6,193 bases of DNA from Chloroflexota bacterium (GCA_003520455.1 DOUV01000717.1:1-6193); one strand, 5' to 3'. Shown: positions 1 to 5,043, counted from the stretch's first letter. Numbers and translations are program-made. Notes: generated by a model from the sequence alone, not told the origin.

Positions 1-79
1 CGGCGTGATGGTGCCCGTGGTGCTGCTCGCCGAGCACGTCGTCCATCCAGCGGTAGATGCTTCGATCCGGTCCACACAT
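1..79 (-). CDS. Partial His-rich small protein (5' end only)
   Basis: Only the first 26 codons are present; the gene runs off the left edge. The ATG at 79-77 is preceded by a very good ribosome binding site (AGGAAGGAG, positions 94-86, 6-base spacing), which makes this a confident start despite the short length. The peptide begins MCGPDRSIYRWMDDVLGEQ and then becomes His-rich (HHGHHH at residues 20-25). A Cys at position 2 and a cluster of five His suggest possible metal binding, but this is inference. I do not recognise a family. It lies downstream of the SHOCT-domain gene on the same strand, 83 bases away, and may be co-transcribed with it. It has no signal peptide or membrane segment in the visible part. 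Confidence 0.72.
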   Translation of the reverse strand, partial: MCGPDRSIYRWMDDVLGEQHHGHHHA

Positions 80-85
80 GGTATT

Positions 86-94
86 CTCCTTCCT
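86..94 (-). promoter_or_regulatory. Ribosome binding site of the His-rich partial gene
   Basis: AGGAAGGAG on the minus strand, 6 bases before the ATG at 79. It is the main evidence that the short open frame at the left edge is a real gene. Confidence 0.7.
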
Positions 95-117
95 GCCGTC
101 GGGGGCGTCGCGCTTCA

Positions 118-150
118 GGGGCGCCACACTTTTCGGAAGCACGGCGCCCC
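118..150 (-). repeat. GC-rich inverted repeat between SHOCT gene and His-rich gene
   Basis: Perfect 8-base arms GGGGCGCC (118-125) and GGCGCCCC (143-150) flank a 17-base loop that can form a further short CTT/AAG stem. It lies just after the SHOCT stop codon and before the next ribosome binding site. No T-run follows on the minus strand, so it is not a standard intrinsic terminator. It could be an attenuator, an mRNA-stabilising hairpin or chance in GC-rich sequence. Confidence 0.35.
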
Positions 151-162
151 CGGTCACCGCCG

Positions 163-369
163 TCAATCTGCCAGATTGACGCGCATCGCTTCGTACTCGG
201 CCTTGCTGATCTCCCCACGGGCGTAGCGCGCTTTCAGGATGTCCAACGCCGATTCACGGGGCTCACTGTGCCCCTGGTGACCACCATCCGGTCGCCATCC
301 CATCGCGTAGGCGACGACGACTACAATCAACACGACGAACAAGAGACCAAAGCCATCATAATCAGTCAC
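163..369 (-). CDS. Small membrane protein with C-terminal SHOCT domain
   Basis: This is a 68-residue protein. Residues 7-23 form one hydrophobic helix (FGLLFVVLIVVVVAYAMG). A short polar His-containing linker follows, and residues 40-67 match the SHOCT pattern (ALDILKARYARGEISKAEYEAM: Leu-x-x-Arg-Tyr-Ala-x-Gly-Glu-Ile-x-x-x-Glu-Tyr). SHOCT domains are short helical modules found at the ends of many small bacterial membrane proteins; they are thought to mediate oligomerisation, and no enzymatic role is known. The start is GTG at 369, because an in-frame stop lies 27 bases upstream and no ATG falls between. The ribosome binding site is poor. A minimal ATG-ATG-GGG-GAG-TGA frame ends by overlapping this GTG (GTGA), which might allow reinitiation. 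The domain call is firm; the cellular role is unknown. Confidence 0.85.
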   Translation of the reverse strand: MTDYDGFGLLFVVLIVVVVAYAMGWRPDGGHQGHSEPRESALDILKARYARGEISKAEYEAMRVNLAD

Positions 370-582
370 TCCCCCATCATGGGAATCACCCCCTCAGATC
401 GTGTCCGCGACCGGGCTCACAAGAGCGGCCTCCTGTCCCGGCACCTGATCTGAAGTGTAGCCAGGCTGTGTAACAGACCGTTGAAGCCTGTATGACGATT
501 TGGTGAAGACTTCTGACTATGTTCCTGAGTGAACCTTTGGCCCGCTCCTCTTCTGGCGAAGGCCCACCAGGCACCTGTTCGC
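370..582. other. Intergenic gap between methyltransferase and SHOCT gene
   Basis: These 213 bases hold no convincing gene. Two overlapping minus-strand frames pass through it, but they lack ribosome binding sites, start within or next to the methyltransferase end and have no recognisable composition. I see no clear -35/-10 pair on the minus strand. A promoter for the SHOCT gene might lie here but cannot be pointed to. Confidence 0.4.
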
Positions 583-583
583 C
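555..583 (-). repeat. Weak hairpin just after the methyltransferase gene
   Basis: Arms GGCGAA (555-560) and TTCGCC (578-583) flank an internal CAGG/CCTG stem (567-576), and the structure abuts the TAG stop at 583-585. No T-run follows on the minus strand. It may mark the transcript end of the methyltransferase operon or be chance. Confidence 0.25.
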
Positions 584-1218
584 TATCCCTCGTTACGCCG
601 GGCCACAATCAGCTTGAAAATGCTCCCGGCGCCCAGATCTTGCACCCCTTCCAGGCGCAGCCCGCTCCGGGCCACGTTCTCCACTGTGCGCCGGTTGATG
701 TTGGCGCCCATCATGCGCACGACCAGCGGGTTGAGCGCGTCCATCAACGCGCCCACCAGCGGATTGGCCGCCCGCACGTGCTCCAGCAGCAATACGCGGC
801 CGCCGGGCTTCACCACCCGCGCCAGTTCGCGTAATCCCAGGACTGGATTGGGGACGGAGCAGAAAGTGAACGTGCCCACGACGTCGTCAAAGGCGGCGCC
901 GGGGAAGTCGAGTGCCTGCACATCACCCAGACGCAGGTCCACGTCCAGGTTCAAGTCGGCCGCCCGGCGGCGGGCACGCTCGAGCATGCCCGGTGTCAGG
1001 TCAACGGCTGTGACTTCGACACCGGGCGGATAAAACGGCATGTTCTTGCCCGTCCCCACGCCCACTTCCAGCACTTTAGGGCCGCGGACGAGGGACCAGA
1101 GGTGCGATCGCCAGGAACGATAGCGACCCTCGGCCATCGCTTCTATCCGGTCATAGAGCGGAGCAATCCGCTGATAACGGGCCCGCGTCCGCGCGGTTGC
1201 CCCTGGATCAGGCGTCAT
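583..1218 (-). CDS. Class I SAM-dependent methyltransferase (UbiE/PmtA-like)
   Basis: This 211-residue enzyme is predicted to transfer a methyl group from S-adenosylmethionine. The Rossmann-fold signatures are in order. Motif I is VLEVGVGTGKN at residues 49-59, and the acidic residue that binds the SAM ribose is Asp73 (TAVDLT). The region around LRLGDVQALDF (96-105) corresponds to the adenine pocket, and the post-core RVVKPGGRVLLLEH spans 134-147. The N-terminal RYQRIAPLYDRIEAM is typical of UbiE-like and phospholipid N-methyltransferases, and the C-terminal NINRRTVENVARSGLRL also fits that group. Substrate is not decidable from sequence; quinone precursor, phosphatidylethanolamine and a small molecule are all possible. 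The start ATG has AAGGAG 9 bases upstream (1233-1228). It is the last gene of the right-to-left block, 73 bases after the small-peptide frame, and it appears soluble. Confidence 0.92.
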   Translation of the reverse strand: MTPDPGATARTRARYQRIAPLYDRIEAMAEGRYRSWRSHLWSLVRGPKVLEVGVGTGKNMPFYPPGVEVTAVDLTPGMLERARRRAADLNLDVDLRLGDVQALDFPGAAFDDVVGTFTFCSVPNPVLGLRELARVVKPGGRVLLLEHVRAANPLVGALMDALNPLVVRMMGANINRRTVENVARSGLRLEGVQDLGAGSIFKLIVARRNEG

Positions 1219-1291
1219 GGCTGTCTTCTCCTTGTTTCACAGGCCGTCTCAGGTGCGTGCAGTGTGGGGCGCTACCTTCACCCACCAGCCG

Positions 1292-1408
1292 TCACCTCGC
1301 AAACAGACCGTACACGAGCAAGGCGAGGATCGCCAGCAGCAGGAGCACGACCGGGCCGATGTCACAGCCCAGCATGCCGGCCATGCCGCCCATCATACCG
1401 GCGGTCAT
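1292..1408 (-). CDS. 38-residue single-helix membrane peptide
   Basis: The peptide has a Gly/Met-rich start (MTAGMMGGMAGMLGCD) and then a clean hydrophobic helix at about residues 17-35 (IGPVVLLLLAILALLVYGLF), ending in Ala-Arg. Its ATG overlaps the stop of the tiny frame before it in an ATGA arrangement, which suggests translational coupling, since no good ribosome binding site precedes it. An in-frame TGA lies 36 bases upstream with no start codon between, so the N terminus cannot be longer in this frame. It has no recognised family; the helix could be a small subunit or stabiliser of a membrane complex. The hydrophobic run inside a stretch otherwise free of genes argues for a real product, but coding status is unproven. 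Confidence 0.55.
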   Translation of the reverse strand: MTAGMMGGMAGMLGCDIGPVVLLLLAILALLVYGLFAR

Positions 1409-1479
1409 GCCCCGCCGGCCAGCAGCGGGTCCAGCACCAAATTGTCAGGCTCCATCGGTGGCGCATCACCGCCGGTCAT
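1405..1479 (-). CDS. Possible 24-residue coupled frame after the DUF2085 gene
   Basis: This tiny acidic frame has two candidate starts. The first ATG, at 1479, overlaps the end of the DUF2085 gene by 14 bases; the second, at 1455 (MEPDNLVLDPLLAGGA), sits 10 bases after the DUF2085 stop. It ends in the TGA that overlaps the next ATG (ATGA). The ribosome binding site is weak for either start. The chain of overlaps suggests coupled translation. Alternatives are a non-coding spacer or the first half of one longer protein joined to the following membrane peptide by a frameshift. No function is recognised. Confidence 0.3.
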   Translation of the reverse strand: MTGGDAPPMEPDNLVLDPLLAGGA

Positions 1480-2179
1480 CCCCCACTGAGCGATCCTCAG
1501 TCCGGCCGGCGAGGTCTTCGAAGCCCACGCGGATGAGCGGATAGGCAACCAGGATCACGCCGGCGCCGAAGAGCACACCCGTGACCAGGCGCAGGATCGA
1601 GTTGAGGCTCCCCCAGTTGGTGCCGGTATAGAAATTAGGGCCCATTCCGGGACCGAACAGGGGCAGCGCCCAGGCATTGGTCGCGCGCCAGCCGATACCG
1701 GTCAGGTCGTCGATCAAGTGGGTGGTGCCGTCCACCGCCATCGGCAAGACGAAGACCAACAGCGTCCAGGCGGGGAGTGGGGTCTGGACGCCCAGCCGAT
1801 GCAGCAGGGCGTAGAGCAGGCCTGCCAACAGCGCGCCGCCGTACATCGCGACCATGCGGTCGCTGATGGCGACCTTGTACCCCAATGCGGCGTTGCCACG
1901 ATAGGCGCGGTAATTCCAGAGGGTATCGGCGTCGGCGCCGCTGTGGATGAGCACGTCGCGGTTGTAGGTCCGCATGGGGCCATCAGGCGCGCCCAGGAAG
2001 AAGCTGCGCTCCGGCAGTTGGTGGCAGGTGAAGCCGTAGGCCGTGTAGAGCACGCCGCCGATCCACTCCTGGCGGGCGGCCAGCATCAGCGGCGCCAGGA
2101 ACGCCCCAAAGAGGTAGAGAAAGACTACCAGGTTCAGCACGAAGAGCCAGTGGCGCGCGAACGCCGAGACCAGGCGCAC
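1466..2179 (-). CDS. DUF2085 family integral membrane protein
   Basis: This is a 237-residue protein of unknown function. It carries the family hallmark CHQLPERS at residues 52-59, followed by a soluble-looking segment (about 60-105). Hydrophobic segments lie at about 11-34, 107-127, 136-150 and 196-214. The region 145-180 is rich in Asp, His, Gly and Trp (VDGTTHLIDD, GIGWRATNAW), which could be a membrane-surface active or metal site; this is inference. Translation starts at a GTG 2 bases after the TlpA stop, with GGGAAAG overlapping the end of the preceding gene, so the two are almost certainly co-translated. The tail (EDLAGRTEDRSVGDDRR) is hydrophilic and highly charged. The position directly after a Rieske gene and a TlpA gene suggests a part in membrane redox protein assembly, but no function is established from sequence. 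Confidence 0.88.
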   Translation of the reverse strand: MRLVSAFARHWLFVLNLVVFLYLFGAFLAPLMLAARQEWIGGVLYTAYGFTCHQLPERSFFLGAPDGPMRTYNRDVLIHSGADADTLWNYRAYRGNAALGYKVAISDRMVAMYGGALLAGLLYALLHRLGVQTPLPAWTLLVFVLPMAVDGTTHLIDDLTGIGWRATNAWALPLFGPGMGPNFYTGTNWGSLNSILRLVTGVLFGAGVILVAYPLIRVGFEDLAGRTEDRSVGDDRR

Positions 2180-2181
2180 GG

Positions 2182-2742
2182 TCAGGGCTTTCCCAGCAGC
2201 GGCTCGATGCGACTGCGTAGAAACGCCTCGCTCATGGGACCGCCGATCGTCACGTCGCGGATGATCCCCTCGCGGTCAATGAAGAAGGTGGTAGGCAGCG
2301 CCCGCACGCGGTACTCGAGACCGACGGCGCCGTCGCGATCCAGCACCACCGGGGCCGTCACGCCGATGCTGTCGAGATAGCGGCTGATCGTGCCGGGCTC
2401 TTCACCCTGGTTGACCAGCAGCACTGCCAGCCCGTCGGCCGTGTACTCATTCGCGACGCGCTGGATGGCGGGCATCTCCGCGCGGCAGGGCGGGCACCAG
2501 GTGGCCCAGAAGTTCAGCAGCACCGCCTGGCCCTGAACGTCGGCCAGCGCGGTCTGGCCACCGCCCAGCCGATCGAGGGTGAAATCGGGTGCCTGGAAGC
2601 CGGCCTGCGGCGCAACCCGGCTGACGGCGTCCGCACCGTCAGGCACACGGCTGACGAAGATCCAGGCGCTTCCCAGCACCGCGACGAGCGCGATCACGAT
2701 CAGCCAGGGAGAAGACTTCGGCGGGACCGCAACCCCTTCCAT
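2182..2742 (-). CDS. Membrane-anchored TlpA/ResA-like thiol-disulfide oxidoreductase
   Basis: This is a 186-residue thioredoxin-fold protein of the TlpA/ResA/CcmG type. An uncleaved-looking N-terminal helix at residues 12-31 would anchor it, with the catalytic domain outside the membrane. The domain starts at APDFTLDRLGG (about 51-61), has the active site WCPPC at 82-86 within LLNFWATWCPPCRAEMP, and has the cis-proline loop LPTTFFID at 149-156. CPPC is common in extracytoplasmic thioredoxins of this class. ResA/CcmG-type proteins reduce the CXXCH cysteines of apocytochrome c before heme attachment, using electrons from CcdA or DsbD, and a CcdA-like gene lies two genes upstream. The ATG at 2742 is 15 bases after the Rieske stop, with GGGGGA 6 bases before it. 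A general redox or peroxide-related role is the main alternative to cytochrome c maturation. Confidence 0.93.
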   Translation of the reverse strand: MEGVAVPPKSSPWLIVIALVAVLGSAWIFVSRVPDGADAVSRVAPQAGFQAPDFTLDRLGGGQTALADVQGQAVLLNFWATWCPPCRAEMPAIQRVANEYTADGLAVLLVNQGEEPGTISRYLDSIGVTAPVVLDRDGAVGLEYRVRALPTTFFIDREGIIRDVTIGGPMSEAFLRSRIEPLLGKP

Positions 2743-2757
2743 ACTGTGTCCCCCTGC

Positions 2758-3336
2758 TCAGTGCGGCTTGCCCCGGATCAAACTTCCCGTGTCCACAACG
2801 ACAGCCAGATCGCCTGATGCCACCGGGAGGGGGCCCCCGCTCGCTGTGTCCGTCTCGGCCACAACCTGGCCACCGGCGTCCACGAGCCGCACCACGAACC
2901 GGTCCAGGCTGCGGGGTGCCGGGCCCGAGATATAGGTCCCGTCGCGCTGGAACTGCGAGCCGTGGCACGGACAGATGAAGCGCGTCTGCGACTCCTGCCA
3001 GTTGTAGATACACCCGAGATGGGTGCAGACCTTGTACAGCGCCAGAATCCCCTGATCGAGGCGCACAAACCAGAATTTGCCCTCATTATTTGGCTCAGGT
3101 AGCGCTTCTATGCCGGGCAGCGACGAGGCCGGGCCAAGGGTGAACTGGCCACCGAACTCGCCGGCCTTGAAGCGCGGCATGGAGAAGAGGTAGCCAACAC
3201 CCCCCAACTCTGCCAGAAAGACGCCGATCGAGCCCAGCCAGACGTAGTTGAGCAACTCCCGCCGCGTGGGCGCTGCGGGGGCTAGCGCCTCTGCTGCGGC
3301 TGGCTCGGTGGCAGCGGGCATCGGTTTCACAGCCAT
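2758..3336 (-). CDS. Membrane-anchored Rieske [2Fe-2S] protein
   Basis: This is a 192-residue protein. A Pro/Ala-rich N terminus with TRRELLNYVW precedes one transmembrane helix (about 31-52), the usual anchor of quinol-oxidising complex Rieske subunits. Cluster box 1 is CTHLGC (104-109) and box 2 is CPCHGSQF (122-129). Cys104, His106, Cys122 and His125 should bind the iron-sulfur cluster, and Cys109 and Cys124 should form the stabilising disulfide. GPAPRSLDRF (138-147) matches the Pro loop that shields the cluster. These features fit a high-potential Rieske protein rather than a dioxygenase ferredoxin. About 45 residues follow, including VVAETDTASGGPLPVASGDLAVV, which may form an extra strand pair. 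AAGGAG lies 6 bases before the ATG. No cytochrome b gene is visible next to it, which is unusual for a bc-complex subunit. Confidence 0.95.
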   Translation of the reverse strand: MAVKPMPAATEPAAAEALAPAAPTRRELLNYVWLGSIGVFLAELGGVGYLFSMPRFKAGEFGGQFTLGPASSLPGIEALPEPNNEGKFWFVRLDQGILALYKVCTHLGCIYNWQESQTRFICPCHGSQFQRDGTYISGPAPRSLDRFVVRLVDAGGQVVAETDTASGGPLPVASGDLAVVVDTGSLIRGKPH

Positions 3337-3339
3337 GTT

Positions 3340-3363
3340 GTTCTCCTTCTGCAGGTTCTCCTT
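3340..3363 (-). promoter_or_regulatory. Duplicated ribosome binding site before the Rieske gene
   Basis: The 9-base string AAGGAGAAC occurs twice on the minus strand, at 3363-3355 and 3348-3340, separated by CTGCAG. The downstream copy is 6 bases from the ATG at 3336 and is the working site; the upstream copy has no start codon of the usual kind at a useful distance. It may act as a standby ribosome site or be a small tandem duplication. Confidence 0.55.
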
Positions 3364-3402
3364 GTACGGTGCCCCCAGATGGCCACCTCCCTGGCAGCCT
3401 GC

Positions 3403-4278
3403 TTAGAGAAACCAGTAGGTCACGATGTCGTTGAGGCCGGCCAGGATGAGCACGACCGCGGCGGCCGGACGCAGCCAGGCATCGATGCGCCGCGCCCTCG
3501 CCAGATAGCCCCTCGTCGCGCCGACCCCGCTACTGAGCAGACCGGCCAGCCCCAGCAATGGGAGGGTCGTGCCGAGCGCGAAGACCGCCGGGTAGACCAC
3601 CCCCATCGGCGAGCGCAGCGCCATCGGGATCGTAAGGCCGAAAAAGAGCAGGAAGAGGGTCGGGCAGAAGGCGAGCGAGAAGGCCACACCCAGCAGGAAA
3701 GCACCGCCCGCACCCGGCCCGGCCCGCGTCTCGATCCAGGAGGCCAGGCCGTGGCCGACCGAGAAGCGCAGCGGCAGCAGGCCCAGCAGGTACAGCCCGA
3801 GCAGGATCATCAGTGGCCCAAGTCCCTTGCGCACGGCGACGATGATAGGGATGGATTGCTGCGCGAGCTCTTGACCGGCCAGAATAACGACGACCCCGGC
3901 AACGGTGTAGACGAGCACCTTGCCGAGGACGTAGGCCAGTGCCCGCCCGGCGACCGCCTGACGGTGGCCGGCACTGCGGGCAACATAAGCCAGGGCGCTG
4001 GCATTGGTGGTGAGTTGGCAGGGGGCAGTCGCACCGATAAGGCCAAAAAGCAGCACGCTCAAGAGCGGAATATTGATGGCATCGGCAAAATCACCGATCG
4101 GCCCTGTCAGGTACGACGCAGGCAGGCTGAGGAACGCATACCACTCGGCTGTTGGGATCTGCTCCCGCAAGAGATAGATCAGCCCAATCAGGGCCAGGAG
4201 GGTCGCCGGGATGGCAACCCGTAGTCGCCTTGCCGGCTGGAAGCGGGGACCGGCGCTTGCATTGGTCACATGCTGCAC
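3403..4278 (-). CDS. CcdA/DsbD-family transmembrane thiol-electron transporter
   Basis: This is a 291-residue polytopic membrane protein. Hydrophobic segments lie at about 21-37, 68-86, 117-136, 151-170, 192-214, 228-250 and 269-288. The two family cysteines are present: Cys87 in GATAPCQLTTN and Cys205 in SLAFCPTLFLLFFG. In CcdA and the DsbD core these form the redox pair that moves electrons from cytoplasmic thioredoxin to outside thioredoxin-like proteins; the TlpA gene downstream is the natural partner. The extra N-terminal helix and the segment at 39-66 are longer than in the smallest CcdA proteins. Sulfite exporter TauE-like naming or a metal transport role sometimes attached to relatives is less likely because both cysteines are retained. 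The start is GTG at 4278, with GGAGGAG 5 bases upstream. It is followed after 66 bases by the Rieske gene. Confidence 0.88.
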   Translation of the reverse strand: MQHVTNASAGPRFQPARRLRVAIPATLLALIGLIYLLREQIPTAEWYAFLSLPASYLTGPIGDFADAINIPLLSVLLFGLIGATAPCQLTTNASALAYVARSAGHRQAVAGRALAYVLGKVLVYTVAGVVVILAGQELAQQSIPIIVAVRKGLGPLMILLGLYLLGLLPLRFSVGHGLASWIETRAGPGAGGAFLLGVAFSLAFCPTLFLLFFGLTIPMALRSPMGVVYPAVFALGTTLPLLGLAGLLSSGVGATRGYLARARRIDAWLRPAAAVVLILAGLNDIVTYWFL

Positions 4279-4283
4279 AGTTT

Positions 4284-4290
4284 CTCCTCC
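4284..4290 (-). promoter_or_regulatory. Strong ribosome binding site deciding the GTG start of the CcdA-like gene
   Basis: GGAGGAG on the minus strand lies 5 bases before GTG at 4278. The nearby ATG at 4274-4272 is out of frame, so the binding site supports GTG as the start. Confidence 0.75.
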
Positions 4291-4331
4291 TGCACGAGTC
4301 CTACCGCGTTCATGAGGCCATCTCCTCGCCT

Positions 4332-4367
4332 AAAGGCCGGGACCCGGCTCAAGGGCAACAGGCCTTT
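4332..4367 (-). repeat. Inverted repeat with nested stem upstream of the CcdA-like gene
   Basis: Outer arms AAAGGCC (4332-4338) and GGCCTTT (4361-4367) are perfect complements. A second small perfect stem CCGGG-A-CCCGG (4337-4347) competes with the left outer arm. On the plus strand the right arm runs into TTTCTTA, which resembles a terminator tail; on the minus strand, where the genes lie, the trailing sequence is TTTAGG. It may be a bidirectional terminator or an mRNA leader that switches between two folds. Confidence 0.4.
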
Positions 4368-4489
4368 CTTACGATATCATATGGAATCGCGTGCACCACC
4401 GGTCACCCTTGGAGAGGATGCGCGTGATACGTGAGAAAACGGATCGCGCACCCCGCCGTCGCGCCTTCGAATGAACGTCTGTTGCACAC

Positions 4490-4513
4490 GGCTCCAATTG
4501 GAGCATTGGAGCC
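4490..4513. promoter_or_regulatory. Palindromic candidate operator after ccmE
   Basis: A perfect 14-base palindrome GCTCCAATTGGAGC (4491-4504) is followed directly by a further half-site ATTGGAGCC (4505-4513). The arms GGCTCCAA (4490-4497) and TTGGAGCC (4506-4513) therefore also pair with an 8-base spacer. Three copies of the half-site CTCCAAT/ATTGGAG lie in 24 bases. No T-run follows on the minus strand, so a DNA-binding dimer site is more likely than a terminator. It sits 13 bases after the ccmE stop and about 210 bases before the next gene. Confidence 0.5.
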
Positions 4514-4525
4514 ATGCCGATCATA

Positions 4526-5038
4526 TCACGGTACTTGCTGGCCCTCCTGGAGCGTCCAGGTTTCGTCCTTCTGGGCCTCGTATCGGCTGGGGCATTTGAG
4601 CAGGACATTGTCGGCGTGGAAGATCCTGTCCTCACCCAACCATCCTTCGACAACGGCGGAGGCCTCCTCCCGGAGGAGGTCGGGCCTGGGGCCTTCGTAG
4701 ACCACCGTCAGCGGCCGGTCAGGGGCGGCCTCATCGTCCACGATCTGGAACGAGACCGTCTGCTGGGCCGCCGGGTCCACCCGGATGCTTGTGCCGACCA
4801 CCTGGCCGGAGACCCGCACCCCGCGCCCGTTGAGTGTGGGCGCCTTGTCCCAGAACTCGGCGACAGTCAGGTAATACTGGGCCGAGCTGGAAACCGCAGT
4901 CGCGATCAGGTAGGCGAGCGCGATGAGGATCAGGATCCCGCCGACCAGAAACTTCGCCCGCCGTGGCCTGGCCTGGGGTACCGTGAGGGCGTGGTGGCGA
5001 GGCCGGGCGGCGTCACGGATTGACATTCTTTGGCTCAT
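4526..5038 (-). CDS. ccmE: CcmE-like cytochrome c heme chaperone, CXXXY type
   Basis: This is a 170-residue protein with one N-terminal transmembrane helix (about 29-48) after a basic cytoplasmic start (RPRRAKF), then an OB-fold domain outside the membrane. Family landmarks are YYLTVAEF (56-63), GRGVRVSGQVVGTSIRVDP (72-90), LTVVYEGPRPDLLREEASAVVEG (110-132) and the C-terminal heme-binding loop LLKCPSRYE (147-155). In E. coli the loop is HXXXY, with a His that binds heme covalently; here it is Cys149-XXX-Tyr153, the variant known from archaea and Desulfovibrio. CcmE hands heme to apocytochromes c in the Ccm (System I) pathway. An ATG 18 bases further upstream is in frame, but AGGAGG at 5049-5044 lies 5 bases before the ATG at 5038, so the shorter form is chosen. 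The gap from the propeller gene is 36 bases, consistent with one operon. Confidence 0.88.
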   Translation of the reverse strand: MSQRMSIRDAARPRHHALTVPQARPRRAKFLVGGILILIALAYLIATAVSSSAQYYLTVAEFWDKAPTLNGRGVRVSGQVVGTSIRVDPAAQQTVSFQIVDDEAAPDRPLTVVYEGPRPDLLREEASAVVEGWLGEDRIFHADNVLLKCPSRYEAQKDETWTLQEGQQVP

Positions 5039-5043
5039 AGGAA

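Larger units (their letters stand above)
4279..4525. other. Intergenic regulatory-looking gap before the CcdA-like gene
   Basis: These 247 bases separate ccmE from the CcdA-like gene, while most other gaps in the block are under 70 bases. They contain the palindrome at 4490-4513, the hairpin at 4332-4367 and the ribosome binding site at 4284-4290. A TATGAT hexamer on the minus strand (about 4377-4382) could be a -10 element, but I see no good -35 at the right distance. No gene is credible here. It probably holds the terminator or processing site of the upstream operon and the promoter of the downstream one. Confidence 0.5.

Noticed and set aside
118..150. Intrinsic terminator after the SHOCT gene
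   Set aside because: The stem is perfect but no T-run follows on the minus strand, so it is kept only as an inverted repeat of unknown role.
386..608. Two overlapping minus-strand frames of 62-63 codons in and next to the gap after the methyltransferase
   Set aside because: They overlap each other in different frames and have no ribosome binding site. They show no domain or membrane segment, and they begin inside or beside the methyltransferase end.
1718..2380. 220-codon plus-strand frame opposite DUF2085 and TlpA
   Set aside because: It spans the junction of two well-supported minus-strand genes and has a low-complexity composition, so it is an antisense shadow.
3379..4224. 281-codon open frame on the plus strand opposite the CcdA-like gene
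   Set aside because: The product is dominated by Gln, Asp, Glu and Arg, the antisense image of hydrophobic codons, with no recognisable domain. The minus-strand gene has conserved cysteines, membrane helices and a ribosome binding site.
4369..4653. 94-codon minus-strand frame crossing the end of ccmE
   Set aside because: It overlaps the conserved heme-binding end of ccmE in another frame and its product is basic and featureless.
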